Positions 28,949 to 38,225 of a stretch of DNA of 64,000 nt are shown in pieces (position 1 is the first letter of the stretch; each line of letters opens with the position of its first letter). Both the position numbers and the translations under genes were made by a program. Source of the stretch: Defluviitaleaceae bacterium (GTDB lineage Bacteria; Bacillota; Clostridia; Lachnospirales; WRAX01); NCBI GenBank assembly GCA_009784615.1, contig WRBJ01000006.1:1-64000 (forward strand), written 5' to 3'. The notes under the pieces were generated by a model. That model did no database searches, was not told the DNA's origin, and saw nothing but the letters and a program-made list of their open reading frames with translations.

Positions 28949-31111
28949 ATGAACTTTGATTGGGCTTTTGCAATTGGTGGTGCTGGGGCATTAATTGCTC
29001 TTGCTTTCGCCTTTGTGCAAAGCAGGAAGGTAATGAAATTTGACGAAGGTACGGACGGTATGAAAAAAATCGCCGCCGCCATTCGTTCTGGCGCAAAAGC
29101 ATATTTAAAGCGTCAATTTAAGGTTGTAGCAATTTTTTATCTTATCGTTGTTGCCGTTTTAACTGTTATGGCATTTTTGGGCTTTTTATCACCTTTTATG
29201 CCTTTTGCATTTATTCTTGGCGGTGCACTTACGCAATTATCTTCGTTTATCGGTATGAAAATTGCTACATATGCCAATGTGCGTACAGCCAATGCGGCAC
29301 AAACCAGCCTTAACAAAGGTTTGCGTGTTGCTTTTTCATCCGGTACAGTTTTGTCATTTACGGTGGTTGGTCTTTCTTTATTAGACGTTTCTGTTTGGTT
29401 TTTGCTTCTTCGTTTTGTTTTCGACCTTAGCCCAACCGAAATTGCCGACAATATGGTAATGTTTGGCGTTGGTGTTGCGGTATTTGCATTATTTGCACGT
29501 GTTGGCGGCGGTATTTTTACAAAAGCGGCAGACGTTGGTGCAGACCTTGTAGGTAAGGTTGAAGCTGGTATACCTGAAGATGACCCACGTAACCCTGCCG
29601 TTATTGCCGACAACGTAGGCGACAACGTAGGCGACGTGGCTGGTATGGGTGCAGACCTTTACGAAAGCTATATTAAATCTATGCACGCCGCTATCGCTCT
29701 TGGCTATGCCGCATTTATGCATACCATCCCAACGCAAGGTTTTGATATGGTTTTTGCGTCAATGTTCTTGCCTGTTGGCTTGGCGGTTGTTGGCGTTATC
29801 GCTTCGCTTATCGGCACATTCTTTATCCGCACAAAAGAAACAGCAAGTAAAAAACAGCTTCTGCATACATTGCGCCTTGGCACATATGGTGCGGCAGGTA
29901 TAGCCGCCGTTGGTTTTGCTCCGCTTACATATTTTGTAATGGGTAGCGAGAATTGGCTCGGGCTATATATTGCAATCATCGCTGGTTTGGTTGCAGGCTG
30001 TCTTATTGCATATTTTACAGAATATTACACATCTGCGATTTATAAGCCTACACAAAATCTCGCAAAAGCCTCTGAAACTGGCTCTGCAACCTTCATCATA
30101 GGTGGTATTTCGCTTGGTATGAAATCTACAATCTTCCCAATTTTAATAGTTATTGCCGCTGTTGTTGTTGCGTTTTTATCAGCTGGCGGTGTTATTGGGT
30201 CAGACGGCACAGAGTTTACTTTTGCACAAGGCTTGTATGGTATTGGCCTTGCGGCGGTAGGTATGTTGTCTACTTTAGGTCTAACGCTTGCCTGTGATGC
30301 ATATGGTCCTGTTGCAGATAATGCAGGTGGCATTGCAGAAATGGCAGGTCTTGACCCAATCGTGCGCGAGCGTACAGACGCTCTTGACTCTATCGGCAAT
30401 ACCACAGCCGCTACAGGCAAAGGCTTTGCTATAGGCTCTGCGGCATTAACATCTCTTGCGTTGCTTGTATCATTTATAAAACTTGCTGTGCGTGAAATTT
30501 CAGTGGCAACCGATAATCCAAATTTCACAATGAGCGATTTGGATTTAAGTATTGCTAACCCAAGCGTTCTTATAGGTGTATTTATTGGTGCTGGTTTGGT
30601 ATTTGTTTTCTCTGCGATGACTATGTCTGCTGTTAAAAAAGCGGCGCAAAGCATCGTTGTGGAAGTTCGCCGTCAGTTTAAAGAAATTAAAGGATTGATG
30701 GAAGGCAAAGCAGAGCCTGAATACGAAAAATGCGTTGACCTTTGCACAAAATCTGCCCTTCGTGAGATGGTAGGACCGACTGCATTGGGCGTTATCACGC
30801 CGATTGTTACAGGTTTGGTGTTTGGTGTAGAAGGCGTTATTGGCTTAATTGCAGGCTCTACAGTTGTTGGTTTTGTTATGGCTGTATTTATGGCAAATGC
30901 CGGCGGTGCGTGGGATAATGCTAAAAAATACATCGAAACAGGCAAACACGGCGGCAAAAACAGCGAAAGCCACAAGGCGGCTGTTATCGGCGACACGGTG
31001 GGCGACCCATTTAAAGACACAACGGGTCCGTCACTTAACACGTTGTTTAAAATGGTTTCTACAGTAGCAATGGTTTTTGTTGGTATCATTGTTACTTACT
31101 CAATCTTCTAA
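28949..31111 (+). CDS. hppA: Membrane-bound H+/Na+-translocating pyrophosphatase
   Basis: DVGADLVGKVEAGIPEDDPRNPAVIADNVGDNVGDVAGMGADLYESY. Confidence 0.97.
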   Translation: MNFDWAFAIGGAGALIALAFAFVQSRKVMKFDEGTDGMKKIAAAIRSGAKAYLKRQFKVVAIFYLIVVAVLTVMAFLGFLSPFMPFAFILGGALTQLSSFIGMKIATYANVRTANAAQTSLNKGLRVAFSSGTVLSFTVVGLSLLDVSVWFLLLRFVFDLSPTEIADNMVMFGVGVAVFALFARVGGGIFTKAADVGADLVGKVEAGIPEDDPRNPAVIADNVGDNVGDVAGMGADLYESYIKSMHAAIALGYAAFMHTIPTQGFDMVFASMFLPVGLAVVGVIASLIGTFFIRTKETASKKQLLHTLRLGTYGAAGIAAVGFAPLTYFVMGSENWLGLYIAIIAGLVAGCLIAYFTEYYTSAIYKPTQNLAKASETGSATFIIGGISLGMKSTIFPILIVIAAVVVAFLSAGGVIGSDGTEFTFAQGLYGIGLAAVGMLSTLGLTLACDAYGPVADNAGGIAEMAGLDPIVRERTDALDSIGNTTAATGKGFAIGSAALTSLALLVSFIKLAVREISVATDNPNFTMSDLDLSIANPSVLIGVFIGAGLVFVFSAMTMSAVKKAAQSIVVEVRRQFKEIKGLMEGKAEPEYEKCVDLCTKSALREMVGPTALGVITPIVTGLVFGVEGVIGLIAGSTVVGFVMAVFMANAGGAWDNAKKYIETGKHGGKNSESHKAAVIGDTVGDPFKDTTGPSLNTLFKMVSTVAMVFVGIIVTYSIF

Positions 31112-31120
31112 AAATAGCAA

Positions 31121-31156
31121 ATAAAAGGCGACTTGCTTATTGCAGTCGCCTTTTAT
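31121..31156 (+). terminator. Rho-independent terminator after hppA
   Basis: 13-bp perfect stem ATAAAAGGCGACT/AGTCGCCTTTTAT. Confidence 0.85.
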
Positions 31157-31162
31157 AATGAC

Positions 31163-31191
31163 TTGACAGTGAAATCTTATTGCGTTATAAT
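31163..31191 (+). promoter_or_regulatory. Promoter TTGACA-N17-TATAAT upstream of the DNA methyltransferase
   Basis: Consensus hexamers and spacing. Confidence 0.8.
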
Positions 31192-31213
31192 TTGATAAGG
31201 GGGATGAAAAAAG

Positions 31214-32227
31214 ATTAGTATTGATTTTGAGCATTTTGATGAAGAAATAGGTGGTTTTATTTGTGGAGATAACTTAAATGCAATGTCGTTTTTGCTTGCA
31301 AATGGGTTTGCAAATAAATTTGATTTGGTTTATATAGACCCACCGTTTTCTACAAGCAATATTTTTACAGTGTGCGAGCGTACCAGCACAATTAGTCGCA
31401 CAAACGGCGGCACAATTGCTTATTCTGATAAATTTAGCAAAGGTGAATTTTTGGACTTTCTTCGTCAAAGATTACTTTCGATACGAGAACTAATGAGCGA
31501 ACAAGGCTCTATTTATCTTCATATTGATACAAAAATTGGACATTATGTAAAAATTTTGATGGATGAGGTTTTTGGCGAGGAGAATTTTCTTTCGGAGATA
31601 ACAAGAAAAAAATCTAATCCTAAAAACTTTAGCCGTAAGACATATGGCAATGAAAAAGATGTAATTTATTTTTATGCAAAGTACGCTGACAAGCATATTT
31701 GGAATAATATTACAATACATCACAACAAAAAGGACTTGGAAAGAATATACCCTAAAATAGATACAGATGGTCGGCGATATAATACTGTTCCTTTACACGC
31801 ACCAGGCGAAACTGTTGATGGAGCAACTGGTGGCGCTTGGAAGGGAATGAATCCGCCTGCTGGTCGCCATTGGCGTACTTCGCCAAAGGAATTGGATATT
31901 TTGGATGCCAAAGGCTTAATTGAATGGTCAAAAAACGGTAATCCGAGGCTGAAAAAGTTTGCGGATGAACATAAAGGTAAGAAAATTCAAGACATCTGGT
32001 TGGATTTTAAAGACCCCCAATACCCAAAATATCCAACGCAAAAGAATTATGATATGTTGGATTTAATTATTAGACAATCATCAAGCCCCAGCTCTTGGGT
32101 TTTGGATGTTTTTATGGGTAGCGGCACAACGCTTGTTGCCGCAAAAAACAATGGTCGGCAGTTTGTAGGTATTGATAATTCGGAAATAGCAATTAATATT
32201 GCGAGAAAATTGCTTTGCGAGGTGTAG
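31214..32227 (+). CDS. Site-specific DNA methyltransferase (adenine/cytosine-N4; DPPF motif, beta-type order); 5' end uncertain
   Basis: GGFICGDNLNAMSFLL + LVYIDPPF + VLDVFMGSGTTLVAA; conserved frame extends upstream of the ATG at 31283. Confidence 0.85.
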   Translation: MSIDFEHFDEEIGGFICGDNLNAMSFLLANGFANKFDLVYIDPPFSTSNIFTVCERTSTISRTNGGTIAYSDKFSKGEFLDFLRQRLLSIRELMSEQGSIYLHIDTKIGHYVKILMDEVFGEENFLSEITRKKSNPKNFSRKTYGNEKDVIYFYAKYADKHIWNNITIHHNKKDLERIYPKIDTDGRRYNTVPLHAPGETVDGATGGAWKGMNPPAGRHWRTSPKELDILDAKGLIEWSKNGNPRLKKFADEHKGKKIQDIWLDFKDPQYPKYPTQKNYDMLDLIIRQSSSPSSWVLDVFMGSGTTLVAAKNNGRQFVGIDNSEIAINIARKLLCEV

Positions 32228-32800
32228 ATGAAAGGGTTGTTTATTCAATATAATTCGCCGGTGGTGCTTACTTTTGGGGCGGTTTCGTTATTTGCGCTTT
32301 TGCTTGGGCAATGGACAGACCACGCCAGTACGTGGGCTGTTTTTTCGGTATATCGCAGTAGTTTTACCGACCCTTTGGCATATGTAAGAATTTTATTACA
32401 CGTGTTAGGCCACGCTAACTTCGAGCATTTTTTTAGTAATTTTTTGATAATACTATTGGTTGGACCAATGTTAGAAGAACGCCACGGCGGCAAGAATATT
32501 TTGTTACTTATCGCTTTTACTGCGCTTATAACGGGTTTGGTGCAGATAATTTTTTTTGACACGGCTTTGCTTGGCGCAAGCGGCATTGTGTTTATGTTTA
32601 TGATTTTGGCAGGATTTGCTAATCTGCAAAAAGGGCGTATTCCTCTTACGCTAATACTGGTTGTTGTTATTTTTATTGGGCGAGAATTTATTGGCAGTAT
32701 TACAATAGACGACCAAATTTCACGCATAACGCATATTGTTGGCGGGCTTTGCGGTGCGGTTTTTGGCATAATTATAAATAAACAATCTTTGTTTAAATAA
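32228..32800 (+). CDS. Rhomboid family intramembrane serine protease
   Basis: HANFEHFFSNF, LGASGIVFM catalytic Ser, THIVGGLCGAVFG catalytic His. Confidence 0.85.
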   Translation: MKGLFIQYNSPVVLTFGAVSLFALLLGQWTDHASTWAVFSVYRSSFTDPLAYVRILLHVLGHANFEHFFSNFLIILLVGPMLEERHGGKNILLLIAFTALITGLVQIIFFDTALLGASGIVFMFMILAGFANLQKGRIPLTLILVVVIFIGREFIGSITIDDQISRITHIVGGLCGAVFGIIINKQSLFK

Positions 32801-32814
32801 ATGGAGGTGTAGTA

Positions 32815-33213
32815 ATGAGCAAGTCGGATTTGGCGGCAGAAAAATTTAATAGCGGATTAAGTTGCTCGCAGGCGGTGTTATGCGCTTTTGCTGATGATTT
32901 TTCTATTGACGAAAATCTTGCAAGATTTATTTCTTGCGGTTTTGCAGGTGGTATGAAGCGTGGCGAAACCTGTGGTGCATTGTCTGGCGGAATAATGGCT
33001 TTAGGTTTACAAGCTGCGCAAACCGAAAAAAGCGTGCAGGCGCATAAAGAGCTATGTTTTGGTGCAGTGGCGCAATTGATGAATGATTTCGAGCAAAAAC
33101 ACGGCTCTGTGCTTTGTCGTGAGCTAATTAAAGACAAGCCCGACAGAAAGCCATTTTGCACAGAATTAGTACGCAATGTCGTCGAATTGGTCGAAAAAAA
33201 CACTTGCAATTAA
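32815..33213 (+). CDS. C_GCAxxG_C_C family redox protein
   Basis: SCSQAVL...CGFAGGMKRGETCGALSGGIMALGL pattern with spaced Cys. Confidence 0.85.
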   Translation: MSKSDLAAEKFNSGLSCSQAVLCAFADDFSIDENLARFISCGFAGGMKRGETCGALSGGIMALGLQAAQTEKSVQAHKELCFGAVAQLMNDFEQKHGSVLCRELIKDKPDRKPFCTELVRNVVELVEKNTCN

Positions 33214-33249
33214 TCACAACATACGATATAATGGCTTTGTATTTATTAT

Positions 33250-33344
33250 GGGAGTAGATGGGTGCTGGTGTGCCTTGCGGTCTTCAAAACCGTTGTTTGC
33301 GTGATGAGCGCATAGGTGGGTTCGATTCCCACATATTCCCGCCA
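33250..33344 (+). tRNA. selC: tRNA-Sec (anticodon TCA)
   Basis: 95 nt; GCGGT-CTTCAAA-ACCGT anticodon arm, long variable arm TGCG...CGCA, T arm GTGGG-TTCGATT-CCCAC, 3' GCCA encoded. Confidence 0.93.
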
Positions 33345-33370
33345 AAAATTCGGCATTGCCTTTAAATATA

Positions 33371-33400
33371 ATAAACGACCCTTTTGCGGGTCGCTTATTT
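33371..33400. terminator. Terminator downstream of tRNA-Sec / of the minus-strand stalk gene
   Basis: ATAAACGACCC...GGGTCGCTTAT then TTAT. Confidence 0.65.
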
Positions 33401-33403
33401 ATG

Positions 33404-35140
33404 TTAGTACGTGATTATCACACGCCAATCGCCTTCTTCCCACTGCACATCTGCCCCAAAGGCTTCTGCTACAAACCTTGCGGGTACAAAGGTTCTGCCG
33501 TTTATTATTACGGCTTGTCCCATATTGTTTGGTAGGAGTTGGTTTGTTGGTATTGTTATTACTTGTGTGGTTATTGTGTCGTTTGTTTCTTCAATATCCC
33601 TTGTTATTATCACTGTCCACGTTTCGTCATCAAAGGCTACATTTGCGCCAAAGGTCTCTGCTATTATGCGTATTGGCACCATTGCTCTTTGGTGCTCTGG
33701 GTCTATAAAGGTTGCGCCCATATTACTTTCTGTGTATATGCCGTTTATGTTATATACATTTACGCCTATTAGCAGTTGTAGTATGGTTGGGATATATTGT
33801 GGTTCGTTTATTGTTATTGTTGCTATGTTTGATGTTGTTTGTGCTGTGTTGTTGCCGGTCTATTTGGTTTGCATTGTTGTTGTTTGTTATTATTACACGG
33901 TAACGGTTTATGCGGGTTGTGGATGGTGTGGTTGTGTCTATTGTTAGCTCGTTGTTTGTTGCGCCTTGTATTGGTGCGAAAAAGCCGCCCGTTGCGCCGT
34001 CTGCTTTATACCATTGGTAGGTTAGTGTGCCGTTATCGGAGGATGTTGCTGTTACGGATAGTGTGTGGGTTGAGCCTGCAATTAGTTCTATAGATTGTGG
34101 TTGTTGTGTAATACGTGGTGTTGCGGCGTGGGTTTGTTGTGGTTGTGGGTCTGGTTCTATTGTTTCTATTGCTTGCCAGATTGCTGTAAATGTTCTGTTT
34201 TCTGTTATATTATTAAGGTTTAGGGCTGGTTGCCAGCCGTTAAAGGTATAGCCGTTGCGGGTTGGGTTTGATGTTAGGGGTGTTGCATTGCCGCCTTGGT
34301 TAATGGTTTGTGATAATAGTGATTGGTTGCCTTGGTATGTGCCGCCGTTTAGGGCAAAGGTTACGGTGTGGGTTGTTGTTTGGGTGGATGTTATTGTGAT
34401 TTGTAAATCTTGATAGTGGCTTCCTGCGGCATTTTGTGCGGTTATTCTAAAGTTGAATGTGCCTGTTTGTGTTGGTGTGCCCGATATTGTATTTCCGTTC
34501 AAAGTCAAGCCACTGGGAAGGCTTCCGCTTGTTATGCTCCAAATTGGGGATGGAAAACCTGTGGCGGTAAGGTCTTGGCTATAGGGTGTAGCTACTGTGC
34601 CGTTTGGCAGGGATGTTGTGGTTATTGTGGGGGGTGTGTTGGGGGTGTTGCCTGTTATTGTGCCGCTACCTATTATTGTAGCTGTAGGCGAATTGTTGAT
34701 TGTACCGTTGTTGGTGATTATGGCTGCGTTATCTATCATATTATTGTTGTTAATTATACCGTTGTTGGTTAGTCCGTTTGTGCTTGTAAAAAGGAAAAGT
34801 TCGCCGTTATTAACAATTGTGCCTTCGTTGATAATTAGAATGCCTGTGCTTTGTGCAATAAAAGACACACTGTTGTTTATTGTAAGCGTGTTGCCGCTTT
34901 GTATAATGAGGGTGGTATTGTTGTTTAATAGTAGAATTGAAGTAATTGTAATATCACCTGTTATTGTTACAGTGCCGCCCGATGGTGGAACTGCGCCAAG
35001 GGCGTTGCGCAAATCTTGTTCGGTTGTTATGCTAAGAGGGGCGATTTCGATGTGGTCTGTGTTGTTGGCGAAGGCGGTGATTGCAAATATTGCCGATAGT
35101 ATTGCCGATAGTAGAATATTAGCTTGGTGCGTTTTTTCAT
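33404..35140 (-). pseudogene. Secreted surface protein (Asn-rich repeats, putative Ig domains, InlB B-repeat, C-terminal stalk domain) split by apparent frameshifts
   Basis: ORFs 33750-35012 and 33404-33721 join in another frame (NTAQTTSNIATITINEPQYIPTILQLLIGVNVYNINGIYTESNMGATF); signal peptide frame offset by 1 nt from ATG at 35140. Confidence 0.8.
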
Positions 35141-35228
35141 AATGTCATCTCCTGTGATATGTTTTTTGGTATTATAGCATAGGTTGTGGGTTGGGGTCAA
35201 GGGTTTTGGGTAACTTGATGTTGGGTGG

Positions 35229-35363
35229 CTGGATTGCTTCGGGGTTGGCTACCCTCGTTTTCGTAGGAGCGTCCCTCGCAATGACGGTAGCCCTTGGTGC
35301 TTTCGTCATTGCGAGGGCTACTAAGTGCTTAGGGCAATACGCATCAAGCCCGAAGCAATCTAG
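35229..35363. repeat. Dispersed MITE-like repeat, copy B, TIR CTGGATTGCTTCGGG / CCCGAAGCAATCTAG
   Basis: Terminal inverted repeat nearly perfect; shares internal blocks with 156-312. Confidence 0.85.
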
Positions 35364-35430
35364 TAAATAAAAGATGAGATTGTTTGTTAGTTAAAGGCGT
35401 GGTATAATGTAATGGTGGAGGTGTATACAT

Positions 35431-36450
35431 ATGGAAAATATTGCTAGAAAGATACAGGGCGGCGGCTGAGGTAGCAAAATTTCGGCTAGTTTGCTGAGCG
35501 GGATAATATCTAAGATACCTAGTATTAGTAATGAAAATTTGATGGTTGGTTTTGATACGGCGGATGATGGGGCGGTGTATCGCCTTCGTGATGATTTGGC
35601 GGTTATTGCTACGCTGGATTTTTTTCCGCCTTTGTGTGATGACCCCTTTATTTTTGGGCAGATTGCGGCTTGCAATGCACTTTCGGATGTGGCGGCTATG
35701 GGTGGTGTGCCTACGCTTGCGCTTAATATACTTGCTTTTCCTAATGATGGCGACCCTACATATTTGGAAGCGATGTTGGCTGGTGGTGCGGATATTGTTG
35801 CCAAGGCGGGGGCGGTATTGTGCGGCGGACATTCTATTGCGGATGATACTGTAAAATATGGGCTTTCTGTAATGGGAACTGTTCATCCTGATAAAGTGTT
35901 GTATAATAATCGCTGTAAGATTGGCGATGTTATTGTGTTGACAAAGCCGCTTGGTGTTGGTTTGGTTGCGGCGCAATTTGCTGTGGGAAATGCGGCAAAA
36001 GCGGGTTTTGACGAGGCGGTGCGACATATGACCGCACTTAACACAATTACGATGGATATTGCGAAAAAATATAGGATAAATGCCGCTACGGACGTAACGG
36101 GTTTTGGGTTTTTGGGGCATTTAAACGAGATGGTTTGTGGCAATAGCATTGTGGTGCAATCGGATGATTTGCCCATTATTGACGAGGCTTTGGAGCTTGC
36201 GCAAAAAGGGTATAAAACGGGCGGCGGCAAGAAAAATAGGGTGTCGTTGGGTGATAAGGTTGATTTTGGCGATGCCGACGTGGCTTTGCAGGAGATTATG
36301 CTTGACCCGCAGACTTCTGGCGGATTGTTGTTATCTATGCCGAGAGATGACGCAGAGCGGCTTGTGGATGATTTGATGGAGAATGGCATTATTGCGGCGA
36401 TTGTTGCCGAGGTTGGCTCTTGTCGTGAGAAAAATATTTATGTGCAATAA
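35431..36450 (+). CDS. selD: Selenophosphate synthetase with in-frame TGA (selenocysteine)
   Basis: MENIARKIQGGG-U-GSKISASLLSGIISKIP...; TGA at 35467-35469 in frame; remaining SelD motifs (DVAAMGGVP, GGHSIADDTVKYGLSVMG, TDVTGFGFLGHL, DPQTSGGLL). Confidence 0.93.
35473..35495 (+). promoter_or_regulatory. Candidate bacterial SECIS hairpin just 3' of the selD TGA
   Basis: AGCAAA-ATTTCGGCTAG-TTTGCT, 6-bp perfect stem, 11-nt loop. Confidence 0.55.
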
Positions 36451-36475
36451 AATAATAAGTTTTTTAAAAAAAGGC

Positions 36476-36504
36476 TTGACAAATGAAGTTGTGCGGTGTA
36501 TAGT
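36476..36504 (+). promoter_or_regulatory. Promoter TTGACA-N17-TATAGT for ylxM-ffh operon
   Basis: Hexamers and spacing. Confidence 0.75.
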
Positions 36505-36539
36505 GTGTAAAGTAAAAATATTTTACAGGAGGTTGCGGT

Positions 36540-36848
36540 ATGGATAAACATTTGCGCAACACCCTTTTGTATGATTTTTATGGAGAATTGTTGACACAAA
36601 AACAGCGGGAAATTTATCATATGTATTTTTGTGATGATATGTCTTTGGCTGAGATTGGGGAAAAATGCGGTATTACACGGCAAGCCGTTAATTTTTCTAT
36701 AAAACAGGCGCAAAAATCTCTTGATGATTTGGATGGGGTTTTAGAGCTTGTTGCAAAAAATAGTCGGATGAATGATTGTTTGGTTGCATTGCAAAGCGGA
36801 GATTATGATAGTGCAGAGCTGATTTTAAAGGATTTGATGGAGGTGTAG
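36540..36848 (+). CDS. ylxM: YlxM family DNA-binding protein / putative SRP accessory
   Basis: YLLTQKQREIYHMYFCDDMSLAEIGEKCGITRQAV pattern, upstream of ffh. Confidence 0.9.
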   Translation: MDKHLRNTLLYDFYGELLTQKQREIYHMYFCDDMSLAEIGEKCGITRQAVNFSIKQAQKSLDDLDGVLELVAKNSRMNDCLVALQSGDYDSAELILKDLMEV

Positions 36849-36850
36849 CT

Positions 36851-38191
36851 ATGGCATTTGAAAGTTTGGGGCAAAAATTGCAAAACACCTTTAAAAATTT
36901 GCGTGGCAAGGGAGTTTTAAACGAAAAAGATGTTAAAGAAGCTATGCGTGAGGTGCGCTTGGCTTTGCTTGAAGCTGACGTAAACTTTAAAATTGTAAAG
37001 GAATTTGTAGCAAGTGTTACCGAAAAAGCTGTTGGCGATACGGTTTTAAAGGGGCTTAATCCTGGTCAGGCTGTTATTAAGATTGTTAATGAAGAATTGA
37101 TAGAGTTGATGGGGTCTACGCAAAGCAAGTTGACTTTTGCGGGACAACCGCCCACTGTGTATATGATGGTGGGCTTGCAGGGGTCGGGTAAGACGACCAG
37201 CACGGCAAAGATTGCGGCGCAATTGCGAAAACAGGGTAAAAAGCCGCTTTTGGTAGCTTGCGATATTTATCGTCCGGCGGCTATTAAGCAATTGCAGACG
37301 CTTGGCAATAATTTAAATATACCCGTGTTTGAAAAGGGCGGGCAAAACCCCGTGCAAACTGCGCAGGAAGCTCTTGCGCACGCACAGCATATGGGCAACG
37401 ATATTGTTATTGTGGATACAGCTGGGCGACTTCATATTGATGAAGAATTGATGGACGAGTTGTCGAATATTAAAGATACTATACGTCCACAGGAAGTTTT
37501 GCTTGTTGTTGATGCTATGACGGGGCAGGATGCTGTTAATGTGGCGGAGAGCTTTAGTGAAAAGATTGGTATAGACGGCGTTATTATTACTAAACTTGAT
37601 GGTGATACACGCGGCGGTGCGGCATTGTCTGTGCGAAAGATTACGGGTAAGCCCATAAAATATGTTGGTATGGGTGAAAAAGTTGATGATTTGGAAGCCT
37701 TTCATCCTGACCGTATGGCTAGCCGTATTTTGGGGATGGGCGATGTGTTGTCGCTTATTGATAAGGCACAGGAAGCATTTAATGAGCAGGAAGCCATTGA
37801 TTTAGAGCGAAAAATTCGCAAAAATGAATTTGATTTGAATGATTTTTTAACACAAATGCAACAGGTTAAAAAGATGGGTCCGATAAAAAATATCTTGGGA
37901 ATGTTGCCCGGAGCGGGCAATATGAAGATTAACGAGGATGACATTAACGAAAAAGCTATGTCGCATGTAGAGGCTATTGTGCAGTCTATGACACCTAAAG
38001 AGCGCAGTAATCCTGCTATTTTAACTGGTTCACGCCGCAAGCGCATTGCTAATGGTAGTGGTCGAAGCATACAAGAAGTTAATAGAGTTTTAAAACAATT
38101 TGATGAAATGAAGAAAATGATGAAACAATTTAGTGATATGGGTAAATCTGGCAAGAAGCGAGGCAAAATGCCTTTTAACTTTCCATTTTAA
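36851..38191 (+). CDS. ffh: Signal recognition particle protein
   Basis: GLQGSGKTTSTAKIA, DTAGRLHIDEELM, M domain SGRSIQEVNRVLKQF. Confidence 0.97.
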   Translation: MAFESLGQKLQNTFKNLRGKGVLNEKDVKEAMREVRLALLEADVNFKIVKEFVASVTEKAVGDTVLKGLNPGQAVIKIVNEELIELMGSTQSKLTFAGQPPTVYMMVGLQGSGKTTSTAKIAAQLRKQGKKPLLVACDIYRPAAIKQLQTLGNNLNIPVFEKGGQNPVQTAQEALAHAQHMGNDIVIVDTAGRLHIDEELMDELSNIKDTIRPQEVLLVVDAMTGQDAVNVAESFSEKIGIDGVIITKLDGDTRGGAALSVRKITGKPIKYVGMGEKVDDLEAFHPDRMASRILGMGDVLSLIDKAQEAFNEQEAIDLERKIRKNEFDLNDFLTQMQQVKKMGPIKNILGMLPGAGNMKINEDDINEKAMSHVEAIVQSMTPKERSNPAILTGSRRKRIANGSGRSIQEVNRVLKQFDEMKKMMKQFSDMGKSGKKRGKMPFNFPF

Positions 38192-38225
38192 CAATAAATA
38201 ATACACATAAGTGGAGGAAACAAAA

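Noticed and set aside
29578-29640. Short tandem repeat GACAACGTAGGCGACAACGTAGGCGACGT in hppA
   Set aside because: Encodes the invariant DNVGDNVGDVAGMGADL motif of membrane pyrophosphatases; not a novel repeat.
30040-30654. 204-aa minus-strand ORF
   Set aside because: Antisense to hppA; composition reflects the Ala/Gly-rich sense strand.
33411-35142. Plus-strand ORFs (33411-33947, 33839-34093, 34597-35142 and others) in the GTT-rich region
   Set aside because: Antisense shadows of the Asn/Thr-rich minus-strand surface protein; no recognisable domains and low-complexity Cys/Val/Leu-rich translations.
35344-36120. 258-aa minus-strand ORF
   Set aside because: Antisense to selD and over repeat copy B; basic, low-complexity translation with no SD or domain.
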